From Candidatus Kaistia colombiensis (GTDB lineage Bacteria; Pseudomonadota; Alphaproteobacteria; Rhizobiales; Kaistiaceae): a stretch of 64,000 bases of DNA. Positions 27,161 through 34,995 of the stretch are shown piece after piece; positions within the stretch are counted from its first letter, which is position 1; every line of letters begins with the position of its first letter. The notes under the pieces were generated by a model. It had not been told where the DNA came from and did not search any database. It saw nothing but the letters and a program-made list of their open reading frames with translations. The stretch covers positions 449,001-513,000 of the forward strand of contig CP119318.1 of assembly GCA_029203105.1 (NCBI GenBank), read 5' to 3'. The translations under genes were made by a program, and so were the position numbers.

Positions 27161-27392
27161 ATTTAGGGTAGAGAGATTGGACCGGTTCTAACCCCATTGT
27201 GCGGCGCGGTCAAAACGGTCTTTTGCATGACGCAGGGGGAGGCGATGCGCTTTCCTTCACCGCGTACGACACTGTTGCCATCATGCCCGATTTTGGCAAT
27301 CGTGCGAAAGCGTTCAAGCGGCCGCTGACGGCGGAACCGGCCACTGCCCGGACGGGCGAGCCGGCCCGGAAGGCAGCAACCAGGAGAAAGCG

Positions 27393-27773
27393 ATGACGCG
27401 ACGCCTGATCTCGACCGGATCGCCCTTCGAAAAGGCGGCCGGCTATTCGCGGGCCGTGGTCCAGGGGCCCTGGTGCTTCGTCGCCGGCACGACCGGCTAT
27501 GACTATTCCAGCATGACGATGCCCGACGACGTCGCCGAGCAGACCGAAAACGCCATGGCGACCATCGCCGCGGCGCTGGAGCAGGCGGACTTCGCGATAA
27601 CCGACGTCGTGCGCGTGCACTATCACGTGACCGACCCTTCTTTCGCCGACACGGTCTTTCTCGTCGTCGGCGCCCATTTCCGCGACATCAGGCCGGCGGC
27701 GACGATGACCGTCTGCGGTCTGATCCGGCCGGAGATGAAGGTCGAGATCGAGGTGACAGCACTCAAAGCCTGA
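27393..27773 (+). CDS. RidA-family protein (YjgF/Rid superfamily)
   Basis: A 126-residue trimeric Rid-fold protein. MTRRLISTGSPFEKAAGYSR at the start, the family core FVAGTTGYDYSSMTMPDDVA, QTENAMATIAAALEQADFAI and the end MTVCGLIRPEMKVEIEVTAL identify it. Canonical RidA hydrolyses reactive enamine/imine intermediates from PLP enzymes and has a catalytic Arg in a motif like RNV/RAxV; here the matching place is DIRPAATMTVCGL with Arg present. The subgroup and substrate are uncertain. The ATG is preceded by AGGAGAAAGCG. It is divergent from sdhC. Confidence 0.87.
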   Translation: MTRRLISTGSPFEKAAGYSRAVVQGPWCFVAGTTGYDYSSMTMPDDVAEQTENAMATIAAALEQADFAITDVVRVHYHVTDPSFADTVFLVVGAHFRDIRPAATMTVCGLIRPEMKVEIEVTALKA

Positions 27774-27914
27774 TCCTGGACTGATTTCGGCTTGACCTTG
27801 GCCTGACCTTGCGGCGGTTGCATGCGCGTTCGGCTTGCATCAGCGCTTGGGCGGGGCTATCGCTGCCCGCGCATTCATCCGCCCGCAGACCCGCTCGACA
27901 AGAGAACCCGCGAC

Positions 27915-29027
27915 ATGACCACCTACAAGCTCCTTCTCCTTCCCGGTGACGGCATCGGCACCGAAATCATGGCCGAAGTGAAGACTGTCATCGACTGGTT
28001 CGGCAAACGGGGCGTCGCGTCGTTCGAGAGCGAGCAGGACCTGGCCGGCGGCGCCGCCTATGACGCGCACGGCAAGGCGATCTCCGAAGCGACGATGAAG
28101 CTGGCGCAGGAATCCGACGCCGTGATCTTCGGCGCGGTCGGTGGCCCGAAGTGGGACAGCGTTCCCTATGACGCCCGCCCGGAAGCGGCCTTGCTGCGCC
28201 TGCGCAAGGATCTGGAGCTGTTCGCCAATCTCCGCCCTGCGATCTGCTACCCGGCGCTGGCCGATGCCTCGTCGCTGAAGCGCGAGCTGGTCGAGGGCCT
28301 CGACATCCTGATCGTGCGCGAGCTGACCGGCGGCGTCTATTTCGGCGAGCCCAAGGAAATCGTCACGCTGGAAAACGGCCAGAAGCGCGCCGTCGACACC
28401 CAGCTCTACACCACCTCCGAGATCGAGCGCATCGCCCGCGTCGCCTTCGACCTGGCCAAGACCCGCTCGGGGCGCGTCGCTTCGGCCGAGAAGCGCAACG
28501 TCATGAAGTCGGGCGTACTCTGGAACCAGGTCGTCACCAAGGTCGGCAAGGAAGAATATGCCGATGTCGCGCTCGAGCATGTGCTCGCCGACAATTGCGC
28601 CATGCAGCTGGTCCGCCGGCCGAAGCAGTATGACGTCATCGTCTGCGACAACCTCTTCGGCGACATCCTGTCCGACGTCGCGGCGATGCTGACCGGCTCG
28701 CTCGGCATGCTGCCCTCGGCGGCGCTCGGCGCGCCCGATGCCAAGACCGGCCGCCGCAAGGCGATGTACGAGCCCGTGCACGGCTCGGCCCCGGATATCG
28801 CCGGCAAGGGCATCTCCAACCCGATCGCCATGATCGCGTCCTTCGCGATGGCCCTGCGCTACTCCTTCGGCCTCGTCCAGGAAGCCGACCTGCTCGACCG
28901 CGCCATTTCCAGCGTGCTGAGCAAGGGTCTGCGCACCGGCGACATCTACACCGAGGGTACGACCAAGGTCGGCACGAAGGAGATGGGCGCCGCCATCCTT
29001 AGGGAACTCGACGTCCTGTCGGCCTGA
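27915..29027 (+). CDS. leuB: 3-Isopropylmalate dehydrogenase
   Basis: NAD-dependent oxidative decarboxylation of 3-isopropylmalate in leucine synthesis. It has 370 residues from the ATG at 27915 (MTTYKLLLLPGDGIGTEIMA). Substrate Arg residues lie in LLRLRKDLELFANLRPAICY, the catalytic Tyr in ELTGGVYFGEP, Lys in KSGVLWNQVVTKV, the metal Asp residues in VIVCDNLFGDILSDVAAML, and the NAD site in YEPVHGSAPDIAGKG. It is complete. Upstream are two direct TGACCTTG repeats 11 bases apart (27793 and 27804) that could be a regulator site. leuCD are not in the window. Confidence 0.96.
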   Translation: MTTYKLLLLPGDGIGTEIMAEVKTVIDWFGKRGVASFESEQDLAGGAAYDAHGKAISEATMKLAQESDAVIFGAVGGPKWDSVPYDARPEAALLRLRKDLELFANLRPAICYPALADASSLKRELVEGLDILIVRELTGGVYFGEPKEIVTLENGQKRAVDTQLYTTSEIERIARVAFDLAKTRSGRVASAEKRNVMKSGVLWNQVVTKVGKEEYADVALEHVLADNCAMQLVRRPKQYDVIVCDNLFGDILSDVAAMLTGSLGMLPSAALGAPDAKTGRRKAMYEPVHGSAPDIAGKGISNPIAMIASFAMALRYSFGLVQEADLLDRAISSVLSKGLRTGDIYTEGTTKVGTKEMGAAILRELDVLSA

Positions 29028-29070
29028 GAATGACAGGTTTCGTGGCCGAATCTTTTTGCCGGGCTCCGAC

Positions 29071-29099
29071 TGGTCAAGCCTCGGCGATCTCTGTATAAG
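29071..29099 (+). promoter_or_regulatory. Promoter for rpmF
   Basis: TGGTCA (29071-29076), 17 bases, TATAAG (29094-29099): four of six and five of six matches to the vegetative consensus at ideal spacing. A start near 29106 gives a leader of about 70 bases that contains a GC-rich GGCGGC/GCCGCC hairpin before the rpmF ribosome site. Confidence 0.55.
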
Positions 29100-29178
29100 G
29101 CCGCATTCAGATTGGATTGCTATGCCCAGCCGGGCGGCGCGCCGCCGGTTCGACGGCATATGACGAAGGAAGAGTAAA

Positions 29179-29364
29179 ATGGCAGTTCCGAAGCGAAAGA
29201 CGTCGCCGTCGAAGCGCAACATGCGCCGCTCGCACGACGCGCTTGCCCAGCCGACCTACACCGAGGACAAGAATTCGGGCGAGCTGCGCCGCCCGCATCA
29301 CATCGACCTCAAGACCGGCATGTATCGCGGCCGTCAGATCCTGACGCCGAAGAGCGAAGGCTGA
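29179..29364 (+). CDS. rpmF: 50S ribosomal protein L32
   Basis: Small ribosomal protein of 61 residues, starting MAVPKRKTSPSKRNMRRSHD. The alphaproteobacterial form lacks the zinc-binding cysteines seen in some other bacteria and has the conserved end EDKNSGELRRPHHIDLKTGM followed by YRGRQILTPKSEG. A GGAAGAG ribosome site precedes the ATG. It has its own promoter at 29071 and an intrinsic terminator at 29422, so it is a single-gene unit, set apart from the usual plsX neighbourhood. Confidence 0.96.
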   Translation: MAVPKRKTSPSKRNMRRSHDALAQPTYTEDKNSGELRRPHHIDLKTGMYRGRQILTPKSEG

Positions 29365-29421
29365 TTTCCGGGGCGCGCAGCCCGCGCCCGGCGGATTTTT
29401 CCGCCTCGGATCGACGTTCAA

Positions 29422-29451
29422 GGGCCGGCGCCGCGCCGGCCCTTTTCTTTT
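29422..29451 (+). terminator. Intrinsic terminator after rpmF
   Basis: A nine-base-pair stem GGGCCGGCG / CGCCGGCCC with a three-base loop, followed by TTTTCTTTT. It begins about 58 bases after the rpmF stop codon and is a classic rho-independent terminator on the plus strand. Confidence 0.88.
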
Positions 29452-29569
29452 GCGCGAATTGCTGCTGTTGTCGCCACCGAACGGAGAGATCCTTCGCGGA
29501 TCCGACGGCGCAACAGGTCCGGCTCGTGCCGGGTCCGGTCCGCGATTTCGAGACGTCTCGTGCAAAGGA

Positions 29570-31267
29570 ATGCCGGTAGTGGAAAACGCGGTGAGCGGCG
29601 ACGTGTCGGCCCATCGGCCCGATCGGACCGCGGCCATTCTTTCGACGATCGGCGAAGTCGTCTATCGCTGGTCGCTGACCGACGACCGCATCGAATGGGA
29701 CGGCGACGCGGCCACCCTGTTCGGCCTCGTCTCGCCCGAATCGGTCGCCACCGGCGCCGCCTTCGCCCAGCTGGTGGAGGACCCCGGCCAGCTCACGCGC
29801 CAGGAGGCGTTGAGCGGCGGGAGCGATGACGGCGACGGCGTACCCTACCAGATCGAATATGCGCTGCGGCCGGCGGGCGCCAAGGGCCCGACGCTCTGGG
29901 TCGAGGACACCGGCCGCTGGTATGCCGACGGCGGCAGCGAAGCGATCCGCGCCGAAGGGGTGCTGCGGGTCATCAATGAGCGGCATGCCCGCGAACAGCG
30001 CCTCGCCTTCCTGTCGCGCCATGACGACGTCACCGGGCTCTACAACCGCTCCTATCTGCTCGACCTCCTCGACGAGACGATCGCCAGCACGCAGAAGCTC
30101 GGCACGGCGGCCGCCTTCCTCGTCATCGCCATCGACGATTTCCACCTGATCAACGACGCCTATGGCTATCGCATCGGCGACCGCGTGCTCGCCGCCGTGG
30201 CGCGCCGGATCCGGGGCCGCCTGCGCGACGGCGACGCCATCGGCCGTTTCTCCGGCCACAAGCTCGGCCTCATCCTGATGAACTGCGACGAGCACGAGAT
30301 GCCGTTCGCCGCCGAGCGCTTCCTCGCCGCCATCCGCGACGACGTCATCGCCACGCCGGATGGCGCCGCGTCGGTCACCATCTCGATCGGCGGCATCTCG
30401 GTGCCCCGCCATGCGCGGACGCGGGACGAGGCGATGGAACGCGCCCAGGAAAGCCTCGCCTTCGCGCGCGACACCGGCCGCGGCCGCTTCGTCGCCTATG
30501 CCCCCTCGGCCGAGCGGGAGGCCGAGCGCCAGTCCAACATCGCCCTGTCGCAGCAATTGATCGGCGCGCTCTCGGAGCAGCGCGTGCGGCTGGCCTTCCA
30601 GCCCGTGGTCGACCTCCACACGCGCGAGGTCGCCTTCCACGAAGCGCTGCTGCGCCTGGCGCATCCGGACGGCACCATCGTCTCGGCCGGCCAGGTCGTG
30701 CCGCTCGCCGAGCGGCTCGGCCTGTCGCGCCTGTTCGATCTCGCCGTGCTCGACCAGGTGCTCGAGACGCTGATCCGCCACCCCGACGCGCATCTGTCGC
30801 TGAACGTCTCGCCGGAGACCGCGGCCGGTCCGGAGTGGTTGGCGAAATTCGCCCACACGCTCGATCAGCGACCCGATCTCGGCAAGCGGCTGATCGTCGA
30901 GATCACCGAGACCAGCGCCATCCGCAGCCTCGACGACACGGCCTATTTCGTCTCGACGATCCACGATCTCGGTGCCCGCCTCGCCATTGACGATTTCGGC
31001 GCCGGCTTCACCTCGTTCCGCAATTTGCGGGCGCTCCAGGTCGACATCGTCAAGATCGACGGCAGCTTCATCGCCACCCTGCCCAAGAGCCGCGACGACC
31101 AGATCTTCGTGCGCCGGCTGGTGGAACTGGCGCATGATCTCGGCATCGAGACGGTGGCCGAATGGGTGCAGGACGAGGAAACGGCGGCGATGCTCGCCGA
31201 ATGGGGCGTCAGCCGCATCCAGGGCCACCTCTGCGGCGCGGCCAGCCTCGAACTGCCGTGGAAGTGA
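29570..31267 (+). CDS. PAS/degenerate GGDEF/EAL protein, likely c-di-GMP phosphodiesterase
   Basis: Cyclic-di-GMP signalling protein of about 565 residues, without membrane segments. The N-terminal part (1-140) looks like a PAS domain (VVYRWSLTDDRIEWDGDAAT). Residues about 150-310 form a GGDEF fold, but the signature reads GRFSGHKLGL instead of GG(D/E)EF, so cyclase activity is unlikely. The EAL domain (about 330-560) keeps FHEALLRL, LNVS, VEITET, AIDDFGAGFTSF, VKIDGSF and VAEWV, consistent with active phosphodiesterase. The start is uncertain (ATG 29570 or a nearby GTG). A repeat element separates it from the convergent phhB. Confidence 0.87.
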   Translation: MPVVENAVSGDVSAHRPDRTAAILSTIGEVVYRWSLTDDRIEWDGDAATLFGLVSPESVATGAAFAQLVEDPGQLTRQEALSGGSDDGDGVPYQIEYALRPAGAKGPTLWVEDTGRWYADGGSEAIRAEGVLRVINERHAREQRLAFLSRHDDVTGLYNRSYLLDLLDETIASTQKLGTAAAFLVIAIDDFHLINDAYGYRIGDRVLAAVARRIRGRLRDGDAIGRFSGHKLGLILMNCDEHEMPFAAERFLAAIRDDVIATPDGAASVTISIGGISVPRHARTRDEAMERAQESLAFARDTGRGRFVAYAPSAEREAERQSNIALSQQLIGALSEQRVRLAFQPVVDLHTREVAFHEALLRLAHPDGTIVSAGQVVPLAERLGLSRLFDLAVLDQVLETLIRHPDAHLSLNVSPETAAGPEWLAKFAHTLDQRPDLGKRLIVEITETSAIRSLDDTAYFVSTIHDLGARLAIDDFGAGFTSFRNLRALQVDIVKIDGSFIATLPKSRDDQIFVRRLVELAHDLGIETVAEWVQDEETAAMLAEWGVSRIQGHLCGAASLELPWK

Positions 31268-31297
31268 CGGGCTGATCCGGTTCGAACGCTTTCCTTC

Positions 31298-31418
31298 ACC
31301 TCTCCCTGAGGGAGAGGTCGACGGCCGCAGGTCGGCGGGTGAGGGTTTACGGCCTCACCGGACAATTCCCTAAACCCTCACCCGGAGCTTCGCTCCGACC
31401 TCTCCCTCAGGGAGAGGT
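31298..31418. repeat. Palindromic intergenic repeat, copy 2 of 3
   Basis: The same 121-bp architecture as at 5448-5568, in the same orientation: perfectly palindromic terminal arms ACCTCTCCCT/AGGGAGAGGT, the inner GGGTGAGGGTTTA / TAAACCCTCACCC repeat, and a GGAGCTTCGCTCC hairpin beside the right arm. It lies between the 3' ends of the EAL gene and phhB. Confidence 0.88.
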
Positions 31419-31435
31419 AAAGGAAACGAGAAGCC

Positions 31436-31726
31436 CTATCCCGCGAAGCGATCCATGCCCTCGGCGAGCTTGATGTCGAACGAGGTCACGCCATCGACGA
31501 CATGCGTCGCCAGCGTGACCGTGACGGTATTGTAAACATTGCTCCACTCGGGATGATGGTTCATCCGCTCGGCCAGGAGGGCCGAGCGCGTCATGAAGGC
31601 GAAGGCCTCCTGAAAATCGCCGAAGGTAAACACCTTGGTGATGGCGTCGCGGCCATCGACCGGCGTCCAGCCCTCGAGATTCGCCAGCGCCGCCTGGCGC
31701 TCGGCCGCGTCCAGTTTCGCGATCAT
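31436..31726 (-). CDS. phhB: Pterin-4a-carbinolamine dehydratase
   Basis: Recycles the pterin cofactor of aromatic amino-acid hydroxylases by dehydrating 4a-hydroxytetrahydropterin. It has 96 residues: MIAKLDAAERQAALANLEGW, then FTFGDFQEAFAFMTRSALLA, the active-site motif ERMNHHPEWSNVYNTV (paired His) and LATHVVDGVTSFDIKLA. Length and motifs are typical. It overlaps thpR by four bases and is translated after it. No phenylalanine hydroxylase lies in the window, so its partner is elsewhere or it has another role. Confidence 0.93.
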   Translation of the reverse strand: MIAKLDAAERQAALANLEGWTPVDGRDAITKVFTFGDFQEAFAFMTRSALLAERMNHHPEWSNVYNTVTVTLATHVVDGVTSFDIKLAEGMDRFAG

Positions 31727-32277
31727 GGCCGTGTCTCCACGAATTCGGCGAGCGGATAGGCCTGCTCGACGATATAGGGCCCGCCGCCCGTCGAGGCCTT
31801 CGACGAGAACAGCACGAAGCGTGTCACGTGAAACGCCGCCGAAAGCAGCCCGCCGCGCAGGGCGAGATAGGCGGCGACATCGCGATGCGGCGTATTGCGC
31901 AGCCGGGCGAGCGTCACATGCGGTGTGTATTTCCGGCCCTCCGGTGGCAGGCCGATCCGCTGCAGGATCCGCTCATGCTCGGCCTGCAATTCGCTCAGCG
32001 CGCGCGATGGCGCGATCCGCGCCACGACGGAATGCGGCTTGGCGGTGCCGAACGAATCGAGGCTGGAGAACTGCAGGTCGAATTCATGTCGCCGCACCCG
32101 CGCCAGCGCGTCGGCGACCTCATCGGCGGTGCGATCGTCGATATCGCCGATGAAGCGCAGCGTGACGTGGAAGTTCTCCGCGTCGATCCAGCGCGCGCCG
32201 GGAATGCCGCCGCGCAGGAGCGAAAGCCGTTGGGCAATGTCGGCCGGAATCTCGAGACCGGTGAACAGGCGCGGCAT
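31723..32277 (-). CDS. thpR: RNA 2',3'-cyclic phosphodiesterase
   Basis: A 2H-phosphoesterase of 184 residues that opens 2',3'-cyclic phosphates on RNA ends (formerly 2'-5' RNA ligase LigT). The two catalytic HxTx motifs are seen in AENFHVTLRFIGDI near residues 36-49 and RKYTPHVTLARLRN near 120-133. MPRLFTGLEIPADIAQRLSL is a family-typical start. Its stop overlaps the phhB start by four bases, indicating translational coupling of two functionally unrelated small enzymes. Confidence 0.92.
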   Translation of the reverse strand: MPRLFTGLEIPADIAQRLSLLRGGIPGARWIDAENFHVTLRFIGDIDDRTADEVADALARVRRHEFDLQFSSLDSFGTAKPHSVVARIAPSRALSELQAEHERILQRIGLPPEGRKYTPHVTLARLRNTPHRDVAAYLALRGGLLSAAFHVTRFVLFSSKASTGGGPYIVEQAYPLAEFVETRP

Positions 32278-32369
32278 GATCGCCCTCCTCTATCGGTGGG
32301 ACGGAAGATCAAGGTTCGCGGTTTGCCGGCCGGCTGTAAAGCCTTTTCCCCGGGCAGCGGCAGCCCGCC

Positions 32370-33419
32370 TCAGGGGCAGGGATTGCCGCGCCACTGGTGG
32401 ACGGCGTCGATCCTCGCCTCCAGCTCGGGCGTGATCACCACGTCGGCGGCGGCGATGTCGACCTTGAGCTGTTCCATCGTCGTGGCGCCGATGATGTTCG
32501 AGGTGACGAAGCAGCGGCTGGTGGCAAACGCGTTGGCGAGCGTCGCCGGATCCATGCCGAGATCGCGCGCGATCGCCAGATAGGCGGCGATCGCCTCTTC
32601 CGCGCCCGGCGTTTCATAGCGATCGCCGCGCTTGAACAGCGTCGTGCGCGCGCCGGCCGGACGGGCACCGTTCTGGTATTTGCCGGTCAGGTAGCCCTGC
32701 GCCAGCGGCGAATAGACCAAGAGACCGACCTGCTCGCGCATCGCTACCTCGGCGAGGTTCACTTCGAAGGTGCGGTTCAGCAGGTTGTAGGCATTCTGGA
32801 TCGAAACGACGCGCGGCCCCTTACCGGCCTCGGCGGCCGCGACAAAACGCGTCGTGCCCCAGGCGGTCTCGTTCGACAGGCCGACATGGCGAACCTTGCC
32901 CTCCTTCACCAGCTCATCCAGCGCGCCCAGTGTCTCCTCGATGGGCACTTCGTCGGCGGCCGGTTCGGGATGGCGGTAGATCGTCGGATTGGAACCCCAA
33001 AGCGTCACGTGGCGGTCGGGCGAATGCAGCTGGTAGAGGTCGATATAATCGGTCTGCAGGCGCTTCAGGCTCTTCTCGATCGCGTCGCGAATATGGGCGC
33101 GCGACAGCGTCGGCTTGGCGCCGTCGCGGAACCAGGTCAGTCCGTTGCGGCCGACCACCTTGGAGGCGAGGATCACCTTGTCGCGGTTGCCGCGCGCCTT
33201 CATCCAGTTGCCGATGATCCGCTCGGTCGCTCCCTGCGTCTCCGGCTTCGGCGGGATCGAGTAGAGCTCGGCCGTGTCGAGGAAATTGACGCCCTGCTCG
33301 AAGGCGTAGTCCATCTGTTCGTGGCCCTCGGCCTCGGTGTTCTGCTGGCCCCAGGTCATCGTGCCGAGGCAGATGGCGGACACGCTGAGATCGGTCCGTC
33401 CGAGCGAACGATATTCCAT
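32370..33419 (-). CDS. Aldo/keto reductase, Tas-like
   Basis: NADPH-dependent TIM-barrel oxidoreductase of 349 residues. MEYRSLGRTDLSVSAICLGT is the standard start; the catalytic tetrad is visible as Asp and Tyr in NFLDTAELYSIP, Lys in VILASKVVG, and His in DLYQLHSPDRH. Length and the PPKPETQGATERIIGNWM segment match E. coli Tas rather than the shorter AKR groups. The coenzyme-binding end (FVTSNIIGATTMEQLKVDI) is present. The physiological substrate is unknown. It stands alone on the minus strand between thpR and the esterase gene. Confidence 0.88.
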   Translation of the reverse strand: MEYRSLGRTDLSVSAICLGTMTWGQQNTEAEGHEQMDYAFEQGVNFLDTAELYSIPPKPETQGATERIIGNWMKARGNRDKVILASKVVGRNGLTWFRDGAKPTLSRAHIRDAIEKSLKRLQTDYIDLYQLHSPDRHVTLWGSNPTIYRHPEPAADEVPIEETLGALDELVKEGKVRHVGLSNETAWGTTRFVAAAEAGKGPRVVSIQNAYNLLNRTFEVNLAEVAMREQVGLLVYSPLAQGYLTGKYQNGARPAGARTTLFKRGDRYETPGAEEAIAAYLAIARDLGMDPATLANAFATSRCFVTSNIIGATTMEQLKVDIAAADVVITPELEARIDAVHQWRGNPCP

Positions 33420-33503
33420 GCGAAAAGCTCCGAGAAGTTTGGACGAGGCAAGGCCGCGGGCGGCGCGACCGATGGCGAAATTTCAGGGCGTGCGGAGAGC
33501 CGG

Positions 33504-34133
33504 TCAGCGCTTGGCTTGCGCGACCAGATCCTCCACGGCGGGAAGGATTTTCTCGACGATGACGGCAACGCCTGCGGCGTTCGGGTGCATCCCGTCCGCC
33601 TGCAGCAGCGCCGGATCGGCGACGACGCCGTCGAGGAAGAACGGATATAGCATCGCGCCGTGCTTGGCGGCCAGATCCGGATACAGCCCGTCGAAGCGTT
33701 TGGCGTAATCCGGACCGAGATTGGGCGCGGCGCGCATGCCGGCGAGCAGTACCGGCAGCTTGCGCTCGCCGAGCCGGGTAAGGATCGTATCGAGCGCCTG
33801 CTGCGGCACCGAGGGATCGAGCCCGCGCAGCATGTCGTTGGCGCCGAGTTCGACGATCACCGCCTGCGCGTCCGGCCCGACCGACCAGTCGAGGCGCGCC
33901 AGGCCGCCGCCGGCCGTGTCGCCGGAAACACCGGCATTGACAACGGCGACATCCAGCCCCTTCGCCGTCAGCGCCTTCTGCAGCTGATCGGTGAAGCCGT
34001 CACCGGGGCCAAGGCCGTAACCGGCGGAAAGGCTGTCGCCGAGCACGACGAGGCGGAGCGGGTCGGCCCTTGCCACGCCGGCGGAGACGGCGGCCACGAG
34101 CAGCAAGATTGCCAGCGCCAGGGTCTTTATCAT
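33504..34133 (-). CDS. Periplasmic GDSL esterase / arylesterase (TesA-like)
   Basis: A 209-residue SGNH hydrolase with a signal peptide (MIKTLALAILLLVAAVSAGV, cleavage likely after ARA near residue 23). Catalytic Ser is in block I VVLGDSLSAGYGLGPGDGF, block II Gly in VNAGVSGDTAGGG, block III Asn in VELGANDMLRGL, and block V Asp/His in LQADGMHPNAAGVAV. This matches TesA/arylesterase proteins with lysophospholipase and thioesterase activity. It is divergent from the ABC transporter pair at 34264; the same pairing (tesA with ybbA-ybbP) occurs in E. coli, so they probably act together. Confidence 0.92.
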   Translation of the reverse strand: MIKTLALAILLLVAAVSAGVARADPLRLVVLGDSLSAGYGLGPGDGFTDQLQKALTAKGLDVAVVNAGVSGDTAGGGLARLDWSVGPDAQAVIVELGANDMLRGLDPSVPQQALDTILTRLGERKLPVLLAGMRAAPNLGPDYAKRFDGLYPDLAAKHGAMLYPFFLDGVVADPALLQADGMHPNAAGVAVIVEKILPAVEDLVAQAKR

Positions 34134-34263
34134 CGCCAGGTCTTTATCCTCCGGGCTTTACCACCATATTGAGCCGAACGCGCCGCGATCGGCAGGACGC
34201 CGGCGTTCGACGGCTTCCGCCGAGCGACGAGCCTGCCCGTCGCACGATATAGGGTTCGCGCGC

Positions 34264-34995
34264 GTGGTGGATACAGTCCCGAACAGTTCCGATGCCGTCA
34301 TCCGGCTTTCATCGGTCGAGTTGGCGCTGGGTGTCGGGGCTGCCCGCGTTCACATCCTCCGCAACGTCTCGCTGACGATCGATCCCGGCGAAAGCGCTGC
34401 CCTCGTCGGCCCCTCCGGATCCGGCAAGTCGACACTCCTAATGACGATGGCGGGGCTCGAACGCGTCGACCGGGGCAGCGTCTGCGTCGCCGGCACCGAC
34501 CTCGCCTCGCTCAACGAGGATGGACTGGCGCGGTTTCGCGGCCGCCATGTCGGCATCATCTTCCAGTCTTTCCACCTGATCCCCAATATGACGGCGCTCG
34601 AGAACGTCGCCGTGCCGCTGGAACTCGCCGGTCGCCGCGACGCCTTTGCACGCGCGGAGGAAGAACTGAGGCTGGTCGGCCTGGGCCAGCGAATGAACCA
34701 CTATCCCTCCGCCCTTTCCGGCGGCGAGCAGCAGCGCGTGGCGATCGCCCGCGCCCTTGTCGCCCGCCCCGCCATCCTGTTCGCGGACGAGCCCACCGGC
34801 AATCTCGACGAGGCGACCGGCCGCGAGATCGCCGATTTGCTGTTCGAGACGTGCGGCGAGCGCGGCACCACGCTGGTGCTGGTCACCCATGACAATGCGC
34901 TCGCCGGCCGCTGCGACCGGGTGATCCGCATCCATTCCGGTGTCGTCGACCCGCGCCAGGCGAATGCCGGCGCGCTGCGGAGCGCGGCGGAATGA
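34264..34995 (+). CDS. ABC transporter ATP-binding protein, YbbA/LolD type
   Basis: ATPase of 243 residues: Walker A LVGPSGSGKSTLLMTMAGLE near residues 52-71, Q-loop IIFQSFHLIPNMTALENVAV, signature SALSGGEQQRVAIARAL near 150, Walker B AILFADEPTGNLDEATGREI near 170-189, and H-loop LVLVTHDNAL. It belongs to the MacB/LolD/YbbA group that drives FtsX-like permeases. The GTG at 34264 (or the adjacent GTG at 34267) is the start. Its stop overlaps the permease start by four bases. With the divergent esterase it recreates the tesA-ybbA-ybbP locus. Confidence 0.92.
   Translation: MVDTVPNSSDAVIRLSSVELALGVGAARVHILRNVSLTIDPGESAALVGPSGSGKSTLLMTMAGLERVDRGSVCVAGTDLASLNEDGLARFRGRHVGIIFQSFHLIPNMTALENVAVPLELAGRRDAFARAEEELRLVGLGQRMNHYPSALSGGEQQRVAIARALVARPAILFADEPTGNLDEATGREIADLLFETCGERGTTLVLVTHDNALAGRCDRVIRIHSGVVDPRQANAGALRSAAE

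Noticed and set aside
27363..27381. GGCCCGGAAGGCAGCAACC, similar to the SRP (4.5S) RNA apical loop
   Set aside because: One base is missing relative to the conserved loop, flanking helices do not pair, and the stretch is the ribosome-site region of the RidA-family gene.
29309..31228. Minus-strand ORF of 639 residues
   Set aside because: Antisense to the EAL/GGDEF gene, whose motifs are clear on the plus strand.
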